NCBI RefSeq assembly: GCF_026104355.1
Contig: NZ_CP110535.1
Span: 3,038,001-3,102,000, forward strand
Source: Halomonas sp. BDJS001
Lineage (GTDB): Bacteria > Pseudomonadota > Gammaproteobacteria > Pseudomonadales > Halomonadaceae
Reading direction: 5' to 3'
DNA length: 64,000 nt
Below the pieces are notes generated by a model that was not told where the DNA came from, searched no databases, and worked only from the letters and a program-made list of their open reading frames with translations. A program made the position numbers and the translations under genes. Of the stretch, positions 54,522 to 63,585 are shown piece after piece. Each line of letters starts with the position of its first letter. Within the stretch, counting starts at the first letter, position 1.

Positions 54522-55394
54522 TCAGCGGAAGCGCCTCTGCGCAAGAAGATGCCTGACCAAGGGGGCAAGTATTAACTCCATCGCCAACGACATCCGCGCA
54601 CCCGGCACCACAAGTGTGTGCGGTCGGGTCATAAACGAATCCCTAATCATTGCCAATAGCCAAGGGAAATCGACGGTGGAGGGATCCCGAAAGCGGATAA
54701 CCACGAATGACTCTGCATCGGTGGGAATATCCTGCACCTCAAAAGGGTTGGAGGTATCGACGGTCGGCACACGTTGAAAATTGATGTGAGTACGCGAAAA
54801 CTGCGGCTGGATATAGCGCACATAGTCATCCATCCGCCCCAGGATAGTGTCAATGACCGCTTCTTGTGAGTAGCCACGCAGCTTGGTGTCACGGTCGATC
54901 TTTTGAATCCACTCAAGATTCATGGTCGGCGCCACGCCTACCAACAGATCCACATGGCGCGCAATGTCATACTCCTCAGTGACCAGCCCACCATGCAAGC
55001 CTTCATAAAACAGCAGGTCGGTACCACAGGGCAGCGACTGCCACTCTGTGAAAGTACCGACCCGACAGCCTGCCTCAATTTTCTGCTTATCTTCAGCGTG
55101 GATATAGTGCCGAAAAGTGCCCGAACCATGCTCACCGTACTCACTGAACAGCCCTTCAAGGCGATCCAGCAAATTCGCCTCTACGGCAAAATGCGAAAGC
55201 TCATCTTTGCGCTCCGGCTCCTCCCGGAAGATGCGATGCAGATCATCGCGTGTATAGCGATGAAAGGCATCGCCATCGACCATCGCTGCATGCACATCTT
55301 CGCGCAAAAACATGCGCTCAAAACTGCGCCGAACGGTGGTGGTACCCGCCCCTGAGGAGCCGGTTACCGCAATAATCGGATACTCCCGAGACAT
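54522..55394 (-). CDS. prkB: Phosphoribulokinase-family protein (PrkB type)
   Basis: A 290-residue P-loop kinase with 'AVTGSSGAGTTT' at the start, 'GDAFHRYTR', 'FYEGLHGGLV' and 'PQFSRTHINFQRVPTVDTSN', closely matching E. coli PrkB. No RuBisCO gene is seen here, so Calvin-cycle work is unlikely; the substrate of this heterotroph branch is not settled. The start shares one base with the thioesterase stop, and GAGGTG lies upstream of the ATG at 55394. Confidence 0.9.
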   Translation of the reverse strand: MSREYPIIAVTGSSGAGTTTVRRSFERMFLREDVHAAMVDGDAFHRYTRDDLHRIFREEPERKDELSHFAVEANLLDRLEGLFSEYGEHGSGTFRHYIHAEDKQKIEAGCRVGTFTEWQSLPCGTDLLFYEGLHGGLVTEEYDIARHVDLLVGVAPTMNLEWIQKIDRDTKLRGYSQEAVIDTILGRMDDYVRYIQPQFSRTHINFQRVPTVDTSNPFEVQDIPTDAESFVVIRFRDPSTVDFPWLLAMIRDSFMTRPHTLVVPGARMSLAMELILAPLVRHLLAQRRFR

Positions 55395-55834
55395 CAGCCA
55401 CACCTCGCGCGGGAAAGCGCTTGTTTCACCTGCTCAGGCACGTCGACAGGACGCCCGCTAGCAAGATCAATCAGAAGCTGATTGATTCGCGCGGTGGCGA
55501 CCACCTGCTGAGAATCCAACTGATAAATACGCTGATAGATCGTCAATGATTTACCCTGCGGCTCAGGTACAGCGGTAGCAATCGTTAACGCATCAGGCCA
55601 GCGCGCTTCGCTTTGATACTGAACGGCGAGATCAGCGACTACCGAAGGGTAGCCGTGCATATCCCACTCAGGCAGATCCAGTGCCGCGAAAGCTTGAATA
55701 CGCGCCTCGTGGAGCAGCGACACCAACGCATCATGCCCCAAGTGGCGGCCGTAGTTCATATCGGTTACTCGCACCGTCATAGGGTGACGATGAATAACCG
55801 CCTCAGCGGGAAAGTCCAGCTTGACACGCTCCAT
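55394..55834 (-). CDS. Hotdog-fold acyl-CoA thioesterase (4HBT type)
   Basis: A 146-residue protein. 'VRVTDMNYGRHLGHDALVSL' carries the catalytic Asp region of 4-hydroxybenzoyl-CoA-type thioesterases, and 'SVVADLAVQYQSEARWPD' follows the fold. It is likely cytosolic. It is co-transcribed with the prkB-like gene through a one-base stop/start overlap. The acyl substrate is unknown. Confidence 0.88.
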   Translation of the reverse strand: MERVKLDFPAEAVIHRHPMTVRVTDMNYGRHLGHDALVSLLHEARIQAFAALDLPEWDMHGYPSVVADLAVQYQSEARWPDALTIATAVPEPQGKSLTIYQRIYQLDSQQVVATARINQLLIDLASGRPVDVPEQVKQALSRARCG

Positions 55835-55914
55835 GCCTGTTTCCTCGTCAGTGAATTAGGAAACCACTGATTAATCGGGGTATCCGTTCAGTATTTGCTT
55901 AGCGTAAGGCTTAT

Positions 55915-57201
55915 TTACTCCTCGCGGGCAATCGCCCGGAAGGCGATATCACGGCGATACTCGACGCCATCCCACTGAATGGCACTAACGCCCTGGTACG
56001 CTTGCTGTTGCGCTGCTGAGACACTATCACCCAATGCTGTCACACATAGCACGCGACCACCTGATGTGGTGACCTCACCTTTGGCATTTTGCACCGTACC
56101 CGCGTGAAACACTTTGCAGCCCGTTGCTTCCGCCGCGGCTAGACCGTGAATCACATCACCCTTGCGGTAACTACCGGGATACCCACCGGCTGCCAGTACC
56201 ACCCCTACAGCCGCACGGTCGTCCCATTCGCAATGTAATCCAGCCAACTTACCTTCAGCACCCGCTAAACAGAGCTCAGCAAAATCAGAGGTTAAACGGA
56301 GCATGATCGGCTGGGTTTCAGGGTCGCCAAAGCGGCAGTTATACTCAATCACCTTGGGGTTCCCCGCTGCATCGATCATCAGGCCTGCATATAAGAACCC
56401 GGTATACGCATTGCCCTCTTCGGCCATACCGCGCACGGTAGGCAGAATGACCTGCTCCATGATGCGGGCGTCAACCTCGGGCGTTACCACCGGCGCTGGC
56501 GAATAGGCACCCATACCGCCGGTATTGGGGCCGGTATCACCATCGTAGGCGCGCTTGTGGTCTTGGCTGGTGGCCATGGGGACGACATTCTCTCCATCCA
56601 CCATGACAATAAAGCTCGCCTCTTCGCCTTCCAAAAACTCTTCAATGACGACACGGGCGCCCGCATCGCCAAAGGCGTTGGCTTCCAGCATATCGCGAAT
56701 AGCTGCCTCAGCTTCGGCCTCACTGAGCGCTACGATGACACCTTTGCCCGCCGCCAGACCATCCGCTTTAATCACAATCGGCGCGCCCATTTTGCTTAAG
56801 CAATCAAGCGCAGGGTCTACTTCAGTAAACGTTTGGTAGTCAGCTGAAGGAATATTGTGGCGGGCCAAAAAGTCCTTGGTAAAAGATTTTGAACCTTCCA
56901 ACTGAGCGGCCGCCTGAGTAGGGCCAAAGATAGTCAGACCCGCCGCCTGAAAACGATCCACGATGCCTTCCACCAAAGGGGCCTCCGGGCCCACCACGGT
57001 CAAGCCAATCTGCTCATCACGGGCAAAAGCGACCAGACCGTCGAGATCCGTTGCGGCAATCGCTACATTGGCCAGCTTGGCTTCCGTCGCGGTGCCCGCG
57101 TTGCCAGGTGCAACAAAGACCTGCTCAACCTGGGTAGATTGCGCCAATTTCCAAGCCAGGGCGTGCTCGCGACCACCGCCGCCTATCATCAAAACCTTCA
57201 T
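55915..57201 (-). CDS. purD: Phosphoribosylamine-glycine ligase
   Basis: A 428-residue ATP-grasp enzyme of purine synthesis joining glycine to 5-phosphoribosylamine. The start 'MKVLMIGGGGREHALAWKLA' is typical, followed by 'IKADGLAAGKGVIVA' and 'EYNCRFGDPETQ'. The ATG at 57201 has AAGGA upstream, in preference to the longer frame at 57216. Confidence 0.96.
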   Translation of the reverse strand: MKVLMIGGGGREHALAWKLAQSTQVEQVFVAPGNAGTATEAKLANVAIAATDLDGLVAFARDEQIGLTVVGPEAPLVEGIVDRFQAAGLTIFGPTQAAAQLEGSKSFTKDFLARHNIPSADYQTFTEVDPALDCLSKMGAPIVIKADGLAAGKGVIVALSEAEAEAAIRDMLEANAFGDAGARVVIEEFLEGEEASFIVMVDGENVVPMATSQDHKRAYDGDTGPNTGGMGAYSPAPVVTPEVDARIMEQVILPTVRGMAEEGNAYTGFLYAGLMIDAAGNPKVIEYNCRFGDPETQPIMLRLTSDFAELCLAGAEGKLAGLHCEWDDRAAVGVVLAAGGYPGSYRKGDVIHGLAAAEATGCKVFHAGTVQNAKGEVTTSGGRVLCVTALGDSVSAAQQQAYQGVSAIQWDGVEYRRDIAFRAIAREE

Positions 57202-57360
57202 GTGCATCCTTCTCAAACGGGAGAGCGTATATCGGCGGCATTATGCCACAGCGCAGCACCAAGTGGGGTCAGGAGGAGGGTTTGTTATCCTTGTTGGCAT
57301 CGCTGCTATCGCTCTCATGCTGCTCAGCATCACCCGGCTCATCGATCTGCCCTGGCTGAT

Positions 57361-57774
57361 TCAAGGTTTTTGCCAAAAACGCATGTTCTCTTCAGCGAGC
57401 TCACGCATAAATTCAAGCGGCGTATTACGCATAGCCTGCTTCCACTGGCTCTGCAGACGCTTCTGCTGCTCCAGCATCAGTTGCGTACCTTGCTCGAGAT
57501 AACGCGACAGCGGCAGCGGTGACGTCATATCGTACACACGGATTAGCTGCGCCAGCAGATCGTTTGAAAATACTTCCGCTTCGCTATCGGCTTGTTCCTG
57601 CTCAATAATGATAGAGAGCAGAATAGTGCGCGTCAGGTCTTCTCCGCTTTTGGCATCCTCCACCCTGAACGGCTCTTCTTCGATGATTAAACGGCGCAGG
57701 TCTTCCAGCGTTACATAACGGCTCTGCTGAGTATCGTACAACCTGCGGTTGGCATATTTGCGAATTACGCGCAC
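57361..57774 (-). CDS. phaR: PHA synthesis repressor PhaR, C-terminal tail shifted out of frame
   Basis: A 137-residue repressor as sequenced. The N-terminal DNA-binding part 'IRKYANRRLYDTQQSRYVTL' and the granule-binding helices ('YDMTSPLPLSRYLEQGTQLM') are intact. The frame ends at 'FWQKP'. Adding one base to the T5 run 57367-57371 continues it as 'FWQKTLNQPGQIDEPGD' and on to a stop at 57269, giving 168 residues with the usual acidic tail. PhaR binds nascent PHA and represses phasin genes; the paired elements at 11321-11364 are candidate targets, 46 kb away. Confidence 0.9.
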   Translation of the reverse strand: MRVIRKYANRRLYDTQQSRYVTLEDLRRLIIEEEPFRVEDAKSGEDLTRTILLSIIIEQEQADSEAEVFSNDLLAQLIRVYDMTSPLPLSRYLEQGTQLMLEQQKRLQSQWKQAMRNTPLEFMRELAEENMRFWQKP

Positions 57775-57908
57775 GGCGCATCTCCTTAAACGCGATAGGG
57801 GCTTTTATTCCCGTTACTGGTATTGTGCCTGCACCACGCGCCTATGCAAGCCACCTTAATCGTTTAGATAGCCGCACTGCGCTAATTCTTGACCAATAGA
57901 CCACTATT

Positions 57909-58621
57909 ATGAATTTGATTCTGCTCAATCCCAACGATCTTACCGACGATGGCCACGTCTGTATCACCGACCCACGCCGCCTGACACACCTTCGCGATGT
58001 TCATCGTTCGTCACCCGGCGACCTGCTCACCGTCGGAGTTCAAGGCGGCAACATGGGTAAAGCGCTGCTAAAAGAGCTCACCACTGAGCGGGCGTATTTC
58101 CAAGTGGAGAGCCTCAACGAGCCACCGCCAGCGCCATTACCCGTGCATCTGGTCTTGGCCCTGCCCCGCCCGCGTATGTTGGCGCGTACCTTGGAGCATG
58201 TGACGGCACTTGGCGTTAAAGAGATCACCCTGCTACATACTAAACGGGTCGAGAAGAGCTACTGGCAATCCCCAGAGCTACGCCCTGATAAAATTCACCA
58301 GCATTTGGTACTTGGCTTAGAGCAAGCGCGTGATACGCAGCTACCCTCGGTAATCCTAAGCAAAGGCTTCCGCCCTTTTTGCAACAGCAACTACCTGCTT
58401 TGCTAAGCCAACGCCGCGGATTGGTGGCGCATCCTGGCATGGCCAACGCCTGCCCAAGAGGCATCGGTGACCCTACCCTACTACTGGTAGGCCCTGAGGG
58501 CGGTTTTATCGCTTGGGAGGTAGAGCAATTGCTGCTGGCAGGCTGCGAGGGAATGCACCTTGGCCCGCGTATTTTACGGGTTGAAACAGCCGTCACTGCG
58601 CTTCTGTCACGGCTGTTCTAA
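57909..58621 (+). pseudogene. rsmE: 16S rRNA m3U1498 methyltransferase RsmE, frameshifted as sequenced
   Basis: RsmE methylates U1498 of 16S rRNA. The first frame (57909-58406) contains the PUA-like start 'TDPRRLTHLRDVHRSSPGD' and 'LALPRPRMLARTLEHVTALG'. The second (58379-58621) contains 'LLLVGPEGGFIAWEVEQLL' and 'LGPRILRVETAVTALLSRL', the SAM-binding knot of the family. One base added to the T5 run 58376-58380 joins them through 'GFRPFLQQQLPALL' into 237 residues, the normal length. Probably an intact gene with a one-base sequencing deletion. Confidence 0.9.
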
Positions 58622-58651
58622 GCCTTATTTTAGTGCATCAGGCCGAGAGCA

Positions 58652-59206
58652 TCAGGACTGATCATCTGCCGGGTCGTGGGGTACAACATCAGCGTTTTCC
58701 CCGCACTCGGGCTCTTGCAAAAAGGTTTCACGCACATCCAGTAGGCCAAGGTGGCTGATGGTTCGGCGCCCAAGCAGCAGCGGATAGTTCATCTCTTCAC
58801 GGTCGCGTAGGCTAAACTGCTCTTCGTAAATGGTGTCCCCCATACACACTTCCAGCAGCACCACAGGGCGTTCGTCACGGCCGCCTGCGCCACGCACGGA
58901 TAGTTCCCGATAGAGCGGGCGCTCGATCTGATCGCTAAACACTTCACCACTTGCCTGATCTTCAAGCTTCAACCGAAAGCGAACCCACTCCTCGTCATCC
59001 TGCTCGAACATCTCTATATCGCGGGCGTCTAACGAGGAGGTTAATGCTCCGCTATCCAGCTTGGCTTTTACTTCAATATCCCAGGGCTGCAGGGTAGCTT
59101 TTTCAACCCAGCCGAATACCTGGTCATCATTCGCCATCGTCGTGGAGGCAGACAGAAAGGCTCCTAGTACCACACTGCTAACAAATATTTTACCCATCAA
59201 TTGCAT
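58652..59206 (-). CDS. Exported retropepsin-like/'ATP-dependent zinc protease' family protein
   Basis: A 184-residue protein with a signal peptide ('GKIFVSSVVLGAFLSASTTM', cleaved near 'MAND'). 'VKAKLDSGALTSSLDARDIE' carries the D-S/T-G-A motif of the PF05618-type family, now viewed as retropepsin-like. Further on are 'PLLLGRRTISHLGLLDV' and one or two cysteines. The ATG at 59206 follows AAGGA by seven bases. It lies 41 bases downstream of the transglycosylase gene on the same strand. Confidence 0.82.
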   Translation of the reverse strand: MQLMGKIFVSSVVLGAFLSASTTMANDDQVFGWVEKATLQPWDIEVKAKLDSGALTSSLDARDIEMFEQDDEEWVRFRLKLEDQASGEVFSDQIERPLYRELSVRGAGGRDERPVVLLEVCMGDTIYEEQFSLRDREEMNYPLLLGRRTISHLGLLDVRETFLQEPECGENADVVPHDPADDQS

Positions 59207-59247
59207 AACATCATCCTTGTAAAGTAAAAGCATCCGATAAACGCGAC

Positions 59248-60516
59248 TTACTGCGAACGCTGACGTAGCTGTTCAAGCAGCTCCTGGGTCGCAAACCCAT
59301 CCGGTATTACCCCTTGATCACGCTGAAAGTTCCGCAACCCTTGCCGCGTGTTGGGCCCCATAACGCCGTCAGCGCCACCCACTGAGTAGCCTGCACGGTT
59401 TAATGCGCGCTGAAGTTCTTGAACATCGTCACGGGTCAGCGGCGCTTGCTCCCGCGGCCAGCTGTGCTGAATGCCCTCGCGTCCAGCGATCGCATCGCCT
59501 AACGTTGCGACGGCCAGTGCGTAACTGGTGGCATTGTTATAGCGTAAGATCGCACGGAAATTGGCACCTACCAAAAAGGCGGGGCCATCCGCGCCAGCGG
59601 GTATCACAATGGCTGCACTATCAAAGTTCGGCAATTCACCCTGCTGCGCCCGCACACCTTGACTGCGCCACTCATCGCTGCTGCGCCGCTCGGTCTGGGC
59701 GTAATCAAACCCTTCAGGCAGTCTTACCTCAACCCCCCAGGGCTGGTTAGCCTGCCATCCAGCTCGGTCAAGATAGTTGGCCGTTGAGGCCATGACATCG
59801 GGAATGCTGCCCCAAATATCGCGTCGACCATCGCCATCGCCATCTACCGCGTAGGCTTCGAAGCTGCTGGGAATAAACTGAGTATGGCCCATGGCCCCGG
59901 CCCAGGAGCCTTTCATTTCATCAGCGGCAATATCCCCTTGATCAATAATCCGCAACGCTGCGAGCAATTCACCGCGGGCAAAGTCACGGCGCCGACCATC
60001 GTAAGCTAGCGTGGCGAGTGACTCCAGGGTCGAAAAATCGCCAAAATTACTGCCGTAATTGCTCTCAATGCCCCAAATGGCGACAATGATTTCGGCTGGC
60101 ACTCCATAGCGCTGCTGCATTTGCTGTGCCGTTTCGCGGTGTTCGGCCAGCTTTTCTAACCCGTTATTAATACGCGTGGATGAAACGGCGGTATCCAAAT
60201 ATTCCCAAATAGGGCGGACAAATTCCGGCTGGTAACCGTCAAGTTCAACCACCCGTTCACGATAGCGAACGCTATCCAGCGCGTTACTTAGGGTCGCCTC
60301 ACTGATTCCCTGTTCCGCAGCATACTGGCGAAAATCGCGCAGCCACTGCTGGAAATTAGCGTAGCTCACCTCCGTGGCCGTCTGAGTATCGACTTCAGAC
60401 ATCAGTTGAGGATTAGCAAGCGCTACACTTGCTGCAAACGGCGTGCTTAACACGGCCATTAATGAGGCACACAGCAACGGGCTACAACGCAGCCCAATAA
60501 AGAAATGACGAGGCAT
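59248..60516 (-). CDS. Lytic murein transglycosylase, MltB family
   Basis: A 422-residue periplasmic enzyme that cleaves peptidoglycan glycan strands to anhydro-muropeptides. It has a signal peptide (about 1-34), an SLT_2 domain with catalytic Glu in 'WGIESNYGSNFGDF', then 'GSWAGAMGHTQFIPSSFEAY', and a C-terminal peptidoglycan-binding domain ('DDVQELQRALNRAGYSVGG'). No lipobox is seen, so it is soluble rather than a lipoprotein like MltB itself. Confidence 0.92.
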   Translation of the reverse strand: MPRHFFIGLRCSPLLCASLMAVLSTPFAASVALANPQLMSEVDTQTATEVSYANFQQWLRDFRQYAAEQGISEATLSNALDSVRYRERVVELDGYQPEFVRPIWEYLDTAVSSTRINNGLEKLAEHRETAQQMQQRYGVPAEIIVAIWGIESNYGSNFGDFSTLESLATLAYDGRRRDFARGELLAALRIIDQGDIAADEMKGSWAGAMGHTQFIPSSFEAYAVDGDGDGRRDIWGSIPDVMASTANYLDRAGWQANQPWGVEVRLPEGFDYAQTERRSSDEWRSQGVRAQQGELPNFDSAAIVIPAGADGPAFLVGANFRAILRYNNATSYALAVATLGDAIAGREGIQHSWPREQAPLTRDDVQELQRALNRAGYSVGGADGVMGPNTRQGLRNFQRDQGVIPDGFATQELLEQLRQRSQ

Positions 60517-60585
60517 TATTTCGATCCTTAGGCAGTCCTTGGCATACCAGGGATGATGGCCTAGAAAAGAGCCAGATACCAGCCT

Positions 60586-62031
60586 TCACGGCGGCTCAAA
60601 AGTAATGATTGCTTGCTCTTCTAAACCGCCTGCCTCACCACTAGCAATCAACCACCGCTCCCACTGCTCGGGCACAACGCAAGGAGGCTCAAACACTGAG
60701 GGGGCTGCACGCCACGGCTGTTGGCGCGCTAAACCGTGGGGCAGCTTTTCAAGCGGCTTCAGCCAATGAGCCACATAAAGCCCCTGGGGATCATAATGCC
60801 CCGCCTGCTTCAACACGTTAAAGTAGCGATCCTGGCGTGGATCGCGCCCAACGCCGGCAATATAGCGCCAGTTGCCCCAGTTACTGGCCACGTCATAATC
60901 AATCAGGCAGTGCTCAAACCATAACGCTCCCAAACGCCAATCGACCTTTAAGTCTTTAACCAAAAAGCTGGCTACATTTTGGCGGGCGCGATTGGATAGC
61001 CAGCCAGTGTGGCTAAGTTCCAGCATGGCGGCATCTACAAAGGGCAGCCCTGTGGTGCCGCTACGCCAGGCATCGAAGGCGGCACAAGGCCTATCAGTTT
61101 GATGGGAGCCAAACATCGTCTCTCCTTCCAACTGAGCGGCACGGATAAAATACTCCCGCCAGAGTAGTTCGAAAGTAATCCAGTAGCTCGATTCGTTACT
61201 CCCATTTTCAGCCTCCCACGCCTTCACCGCATCATAGACTTGACGGGCAGACAGGCAGCCACGCGCCAACCAGGGTGAAACTCGGGTTGAAAAATTTGCT
61301 CCCAGCAGCCCATTACGGGTTTTCTTATACGTTTCACCGCCCTTTTGACACCACAAGTAATCTTTCAGGCGCTCATGCGCTGATGACTCTCCCCCTCTAT
61401 AGGCGTAACTTTGACGAGCATCGGGATGCCAGGTAGCGCTCTGCTCACAGACGGCTTTGAGTGGTGGAAATCCCCTTGGCGCCTCGGGCCAGGGGGGCAG
61501 TGTGACAGGGGCGCAGCCACTGGCAGGTACGGTGCATTCTCTCTCCACACTGCGCCTAAAGGAAGAAAAGCTCGCCGGCAACGCTTCAAGCCCGAAAGGC
61601 AATGACGACTGGTCGATGAGGCGTCCACTCTCAAGACAGTCAAATGCTGTTTGACTAGGCAAGCCTTCCTTAACCGCCCGAATATGAGCGGTTTCCTCAA
61701 CCCCTGCATGCTCAGCAACTCGGACTTGCCGTGCGTTAAGTGTAGAAGCCAGTTCAATCACTACGTCACTGGGTTTGCCAATACGAACCAGCAGGTCACT
61801 GCCGCGCTGCAGAAGCTCCCCACGCAACTCCATTAAACTTTGCCACAAAAAACGCAATCGAGCAGGCCCGATACGCGGTGTCGATTCGCCGTCAAATAAA
61901 GGAGAGAACCACTGCTCGTCCAATACGTAGAGGCACAGCAGGTAACAAGGGGGGGCGGTGAAGTGAAAAAGAGGGTTATCAGCAATGCGCAAGTCGTCCC
62001 GCAACCAGACAATATCAATCGTGCTGTTCAT
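60586..62031 (-). CDS. Cryptochrome DASH (photolyase family)
   Basis: A 481-residue flavoprotein. It has an N-terminal antenna domain ('IVWLRDDLRIADNPL') and a FAD domain with 'YKKTRNGLLGANFSTRVSPW', 'NESSYWITFELLWREYF' and 'NWGNWRYIAGVGRDPRQDRY', which fit CRY-DASH better than CPD photolyase. Such proteins repair single-stranded CPD lesions and may act as light sensors. It lies just after a DUF2256 gene, a common pairing; three TGTACA-type boxes precede that gene. Confidence 0.9.
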   Translation of the reverse strand: MNSTIDIVWLRDDLRIADNPLFHFTAPPCYLLCLYVLDEQWFSPLFDGESTPRIGPARLRFLWQSLMELRGELLQRGSDLLVRIGKPSDVVIELASTLNARQVRVAEHAGVEETAHIRAVKEGLPSQTAFDCLESGRLIDQSSLPFGLEALPASFSSFRRSVERECTVPASGCAPVTLPPWPEAPRGFPPLKAVCEQSATWHPDARQSYAYRGGESSAHERLKDYLWCQKGGETYKKTRNGLLGANFSTRVSPWLARGCLSARQVYDAVKAWEAENGSNESSYWITFELLWREYFIRAAQLEGETMFGSHQTDRPCAAFDAWRSGTTGLPFVDAAMLELSHTGWLSNRARQNVASFLVKDLKVDWRLGALWFEHCLIDYDVASNWGNWRYIAGVGRDPRQDRYFNVLKQAGHYDPQGLYVAHWLKPLEKLPHGLARQQPWRAAPSVFEPPCVVPEQWERWLIASGEAGGLEEQAIITFEPP

Positions 62032-62042
62032 GCTTGAGCCTC

Positions 62043-62228
62043 CTAGAGGTGCTTTGATGCCTGGTACATGGATGCTGGTACTTTAGGATATGGCTGCTTA
62101 GCACTACGGCGGCACCGCTCGCTGCAGTAGCGCACTTGATCCCAACAGCGCGCCCATTTCTTCCGCCATGTAAACGGTCGCTGGCATTCAACACAGTTTT
62201 TTTCCGGCAGGTTTCCTTTGCGTCGCAT
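62043..62228 (-). CDS. DUF2256 zinc-finger-like small protein
   Basis: A 61-residue basic protein with two cysteine pairs, 'CVEC' and 'CSERC', around 'PFTWRKKWARCWDQVRYC': the DUF2256 pattern. The family is usually found beside CRY-DASH/photolyase genes, as here (11 bases upstream of it). The ATG at 62228 is preferred to a GTG two codons earlier (62234). Function unknown. Confidence 0.88.
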   Translation of the reverse strand: MRRKGNLPEKNCVECQRPFTWRKKWARCWDQVRYCSERCRRSAKQPYPKVPASMYQASKHL

Positions 62229-62283
62229 ACTCACGTTTAATCACTTTTTGGCGTTTTATGGTAAAAACATGAACCAATTATCT

Positions 62284-62320
62284 TATACAGTACAATTATT
62301 GTACATTATTTTATTGTACA
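62284..62320. promoter_or_regulatory. Three TRTACA boxes upstream of DUF2256/CRY-DASH
   Basis: TATACA (62284-62289), TGTACA (62300-62305) and TGTACA (62315-62320) are spaced 16 and 15 bases, in an AT-rich leader 56-92 bases before the DUF2256 ATG. Read on the minus strand the first box forms an extended -10-like TGTATAAGAT. The boxes resemble light-responsive MerR-type (LitR/CarH/PplR) operators (from memory). Confidence 0.5.
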
Positions 62321-62376
62321 CACTTTGCTTCAGTTGAAATAATAGCGAGTGATTACACACTCCCTACGCCAGACGC

Positions 62377-62400
62377 AAAAAGCCACCCTAAGGTGGCTTT
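62377..62400 (-). terminator. Terminator of the mnh antiporter operon
   Basis: A 6-bp GC stem (62382-62387 with 62392-62397) extended by A-T pairs, loop of four bases, followed on the minus strand by five T. It lies 46 bases after the mnhG stop. Confidence 0.85.
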
Positions 62401-62445
62401 GGCGGTTACGCATTGGCTGGCGATTTAGCCAGCTCTAAGCAGACG

Positions 62446-62850
62446 CTAATCAGGGTCAGTCTCGCGGGGTTGGCGCTTGGCATTTTCCTGGGTTTCCAGG
62501 CCACTTTTCAGCTCATGGGTGAGTGGATCGTAGTTGGGGCGTAACTCATCCTTTACGGTTCCGCTCCACAGCTTGGAGCCAACGAAGTAGCCGGCGCGAC
62601 CAATCACGTGAGCCGCCACCGGAGCGGTCATCAGGATAAACACGATAATAGCGAACGAGCGAGCCACTATACCCACTTCAGCAAAGTGCATAGCGGCCGC
62701 CAACATAATTAAAATGACGCCTAACGCCGCGGCCTTGGTGGTGGCGTGCATGCGGGTTAACAAATCGGGCAGCCGCAGCAGCCCAACTGAAGCGAGCAGT
62801 ATAAACAGTGCCCCACCGATGATTAGCACGCCCTTTATAAAGTCAATCAT
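62446..62850 (-). CDS. mnhG: Multisubunit cation/proton antiporter subunit MnhG/MrpG
   Basis: A 134-residue subunit with three membrane helices ('GVLIIGGALFILLASVGLLR' first) and 'LPDLLTRMHATTKAAALGVI', the MnhG signature, then a polar C-terminal tail. The ATG at 62850 overlaps the mnhF stop by eight bases. Part of a Mrp-type Na+(K+)/H+ antiporter for pH and salt homeostasis, suiting a halophile. Confidence 0.93.
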   Translation of the reverse strand: MIDFIKGVLIIGGALFILLASVGLLRLPDLLTRMHATTKAAALGVILIMLAAAMHFAEVGIVARSFAIIVFILMTAPVAAHVIGRAGYFVGSKLWSGTVKDELRPNYDPLTHELKSGLETQENAKRQPRETDPD

Positions 62851-63112
62851 CCCTCGGGCCTCCCCTTTCCAAAAAGCGTGCAAAGGCAATGGCTGCTAAA
62901 AACCCCATTAATGCGATTACAATCGCGGCATCCAGAAAACTAGCCACGTCAGATTTGATGGCATAAACCCCAACTAACCCCACCACGGTGGTCGAAAAAA
63001 GCTCTAACGCCACGACGCGGTCGGGCAGACTCGGGCCGCGCACTACGCGAACAAAGGTGAGGATAAGCGCCAGGCTCATAATCACCTGGCTGATAAGAAT
63101 AACGGTGTCCAT
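62843..63112 (-). CDS. mnhF: Multisubunit cation/proton antiporter subunit MnhF/MrpF
   Basis: An 89-residue, three-helix subunit with 'VRGPSLPDRVVALELFSTTV' and 'AIVIALMGFLAAIAFARFLE', the MnhF pattern. Its start shares one base with the mnhE stop. Confidence 0.93.
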   Translation of the reverse strand: MDTVILISQVIMSLALILTFVRVVRGPSLPDRVVALELFSTTVVGLVGVYAIKSDVASFLDAAIVIALMGFLAAIAFARFLERGGPRDD

Positions 63113-63585
63113 TAGCGAAACAGCTCCAAAGCCCGGTGCTCCATCTCTTTTAAGTTGCGCCGTAGCTCTTCCTCGTTGTCTAAAAACATCGCGTGGATAT
63201 ATAAGACTTTACGGTCATCCGACACATCCAGGCTCAGCGTTCCGGGTGTCAACGAGATCAGGTTAGCCACCAGGGTAATTTCCATTTCAGTACGTGCCGA
63301 AAGCGGCATCGCGATGACGCCAGGCTTCATATGCCAGGGTGGAGTCACAATGTCGAAAGCGACGCGCAAATTGGCTTGAACCAATTCTTTTAGAAAAAAA
63401 CCAATAAAGCCGATGAAGCGCGGTACACGCGCCGGGTAGCCCTTCAAAGAGTCGAGCTGAGGCTCAATCAATACCAGGGTGATATAGCCAAATATTAAAC
63501 CGACTAGAAGGTTTAACCCGCTAAAATCACCGCTTAACAGCACCCAGGCAAGACCTAGCAGCAGGTTCCAAATGGCCCCGGTCAT
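63112..63585 (-). CDS. mnhE: Multisubunit cation/proton antiporter subunit MnhE/MrpE
   Basis: A 157-residue subunit with N-terminal helices ('LLGLAWVLLSGDFSGLNLLV') and the MnhE core 'LVANLISLTPGTLSLDVSDD', then 'LYIHAMFLD'. Its start overlaps the mnhD stop by four bases. Confidence 0.93.
   Translation of the reverse strand: MTGAIWNLLLGLAWVLLSGDFSGLNLLVGLIFGYITLVLIEPQLDSLKGYPARVPRFIGFIGFFLKELVQANLRVAFDIVTPPWHMKPGVIAMPLSARTEMEITLVANLISLTPGTLSLDVSDDRKVLYIHAMFLDNEEELRRNLKEMEHRALELFR

Noticed and set aside
54522-55394. Calvin-cycle phosphoribulokinase
   Set aside because: It matches the E. coli PrkB-type branch of heterotrophs and no carbon-fixation gene is in view.
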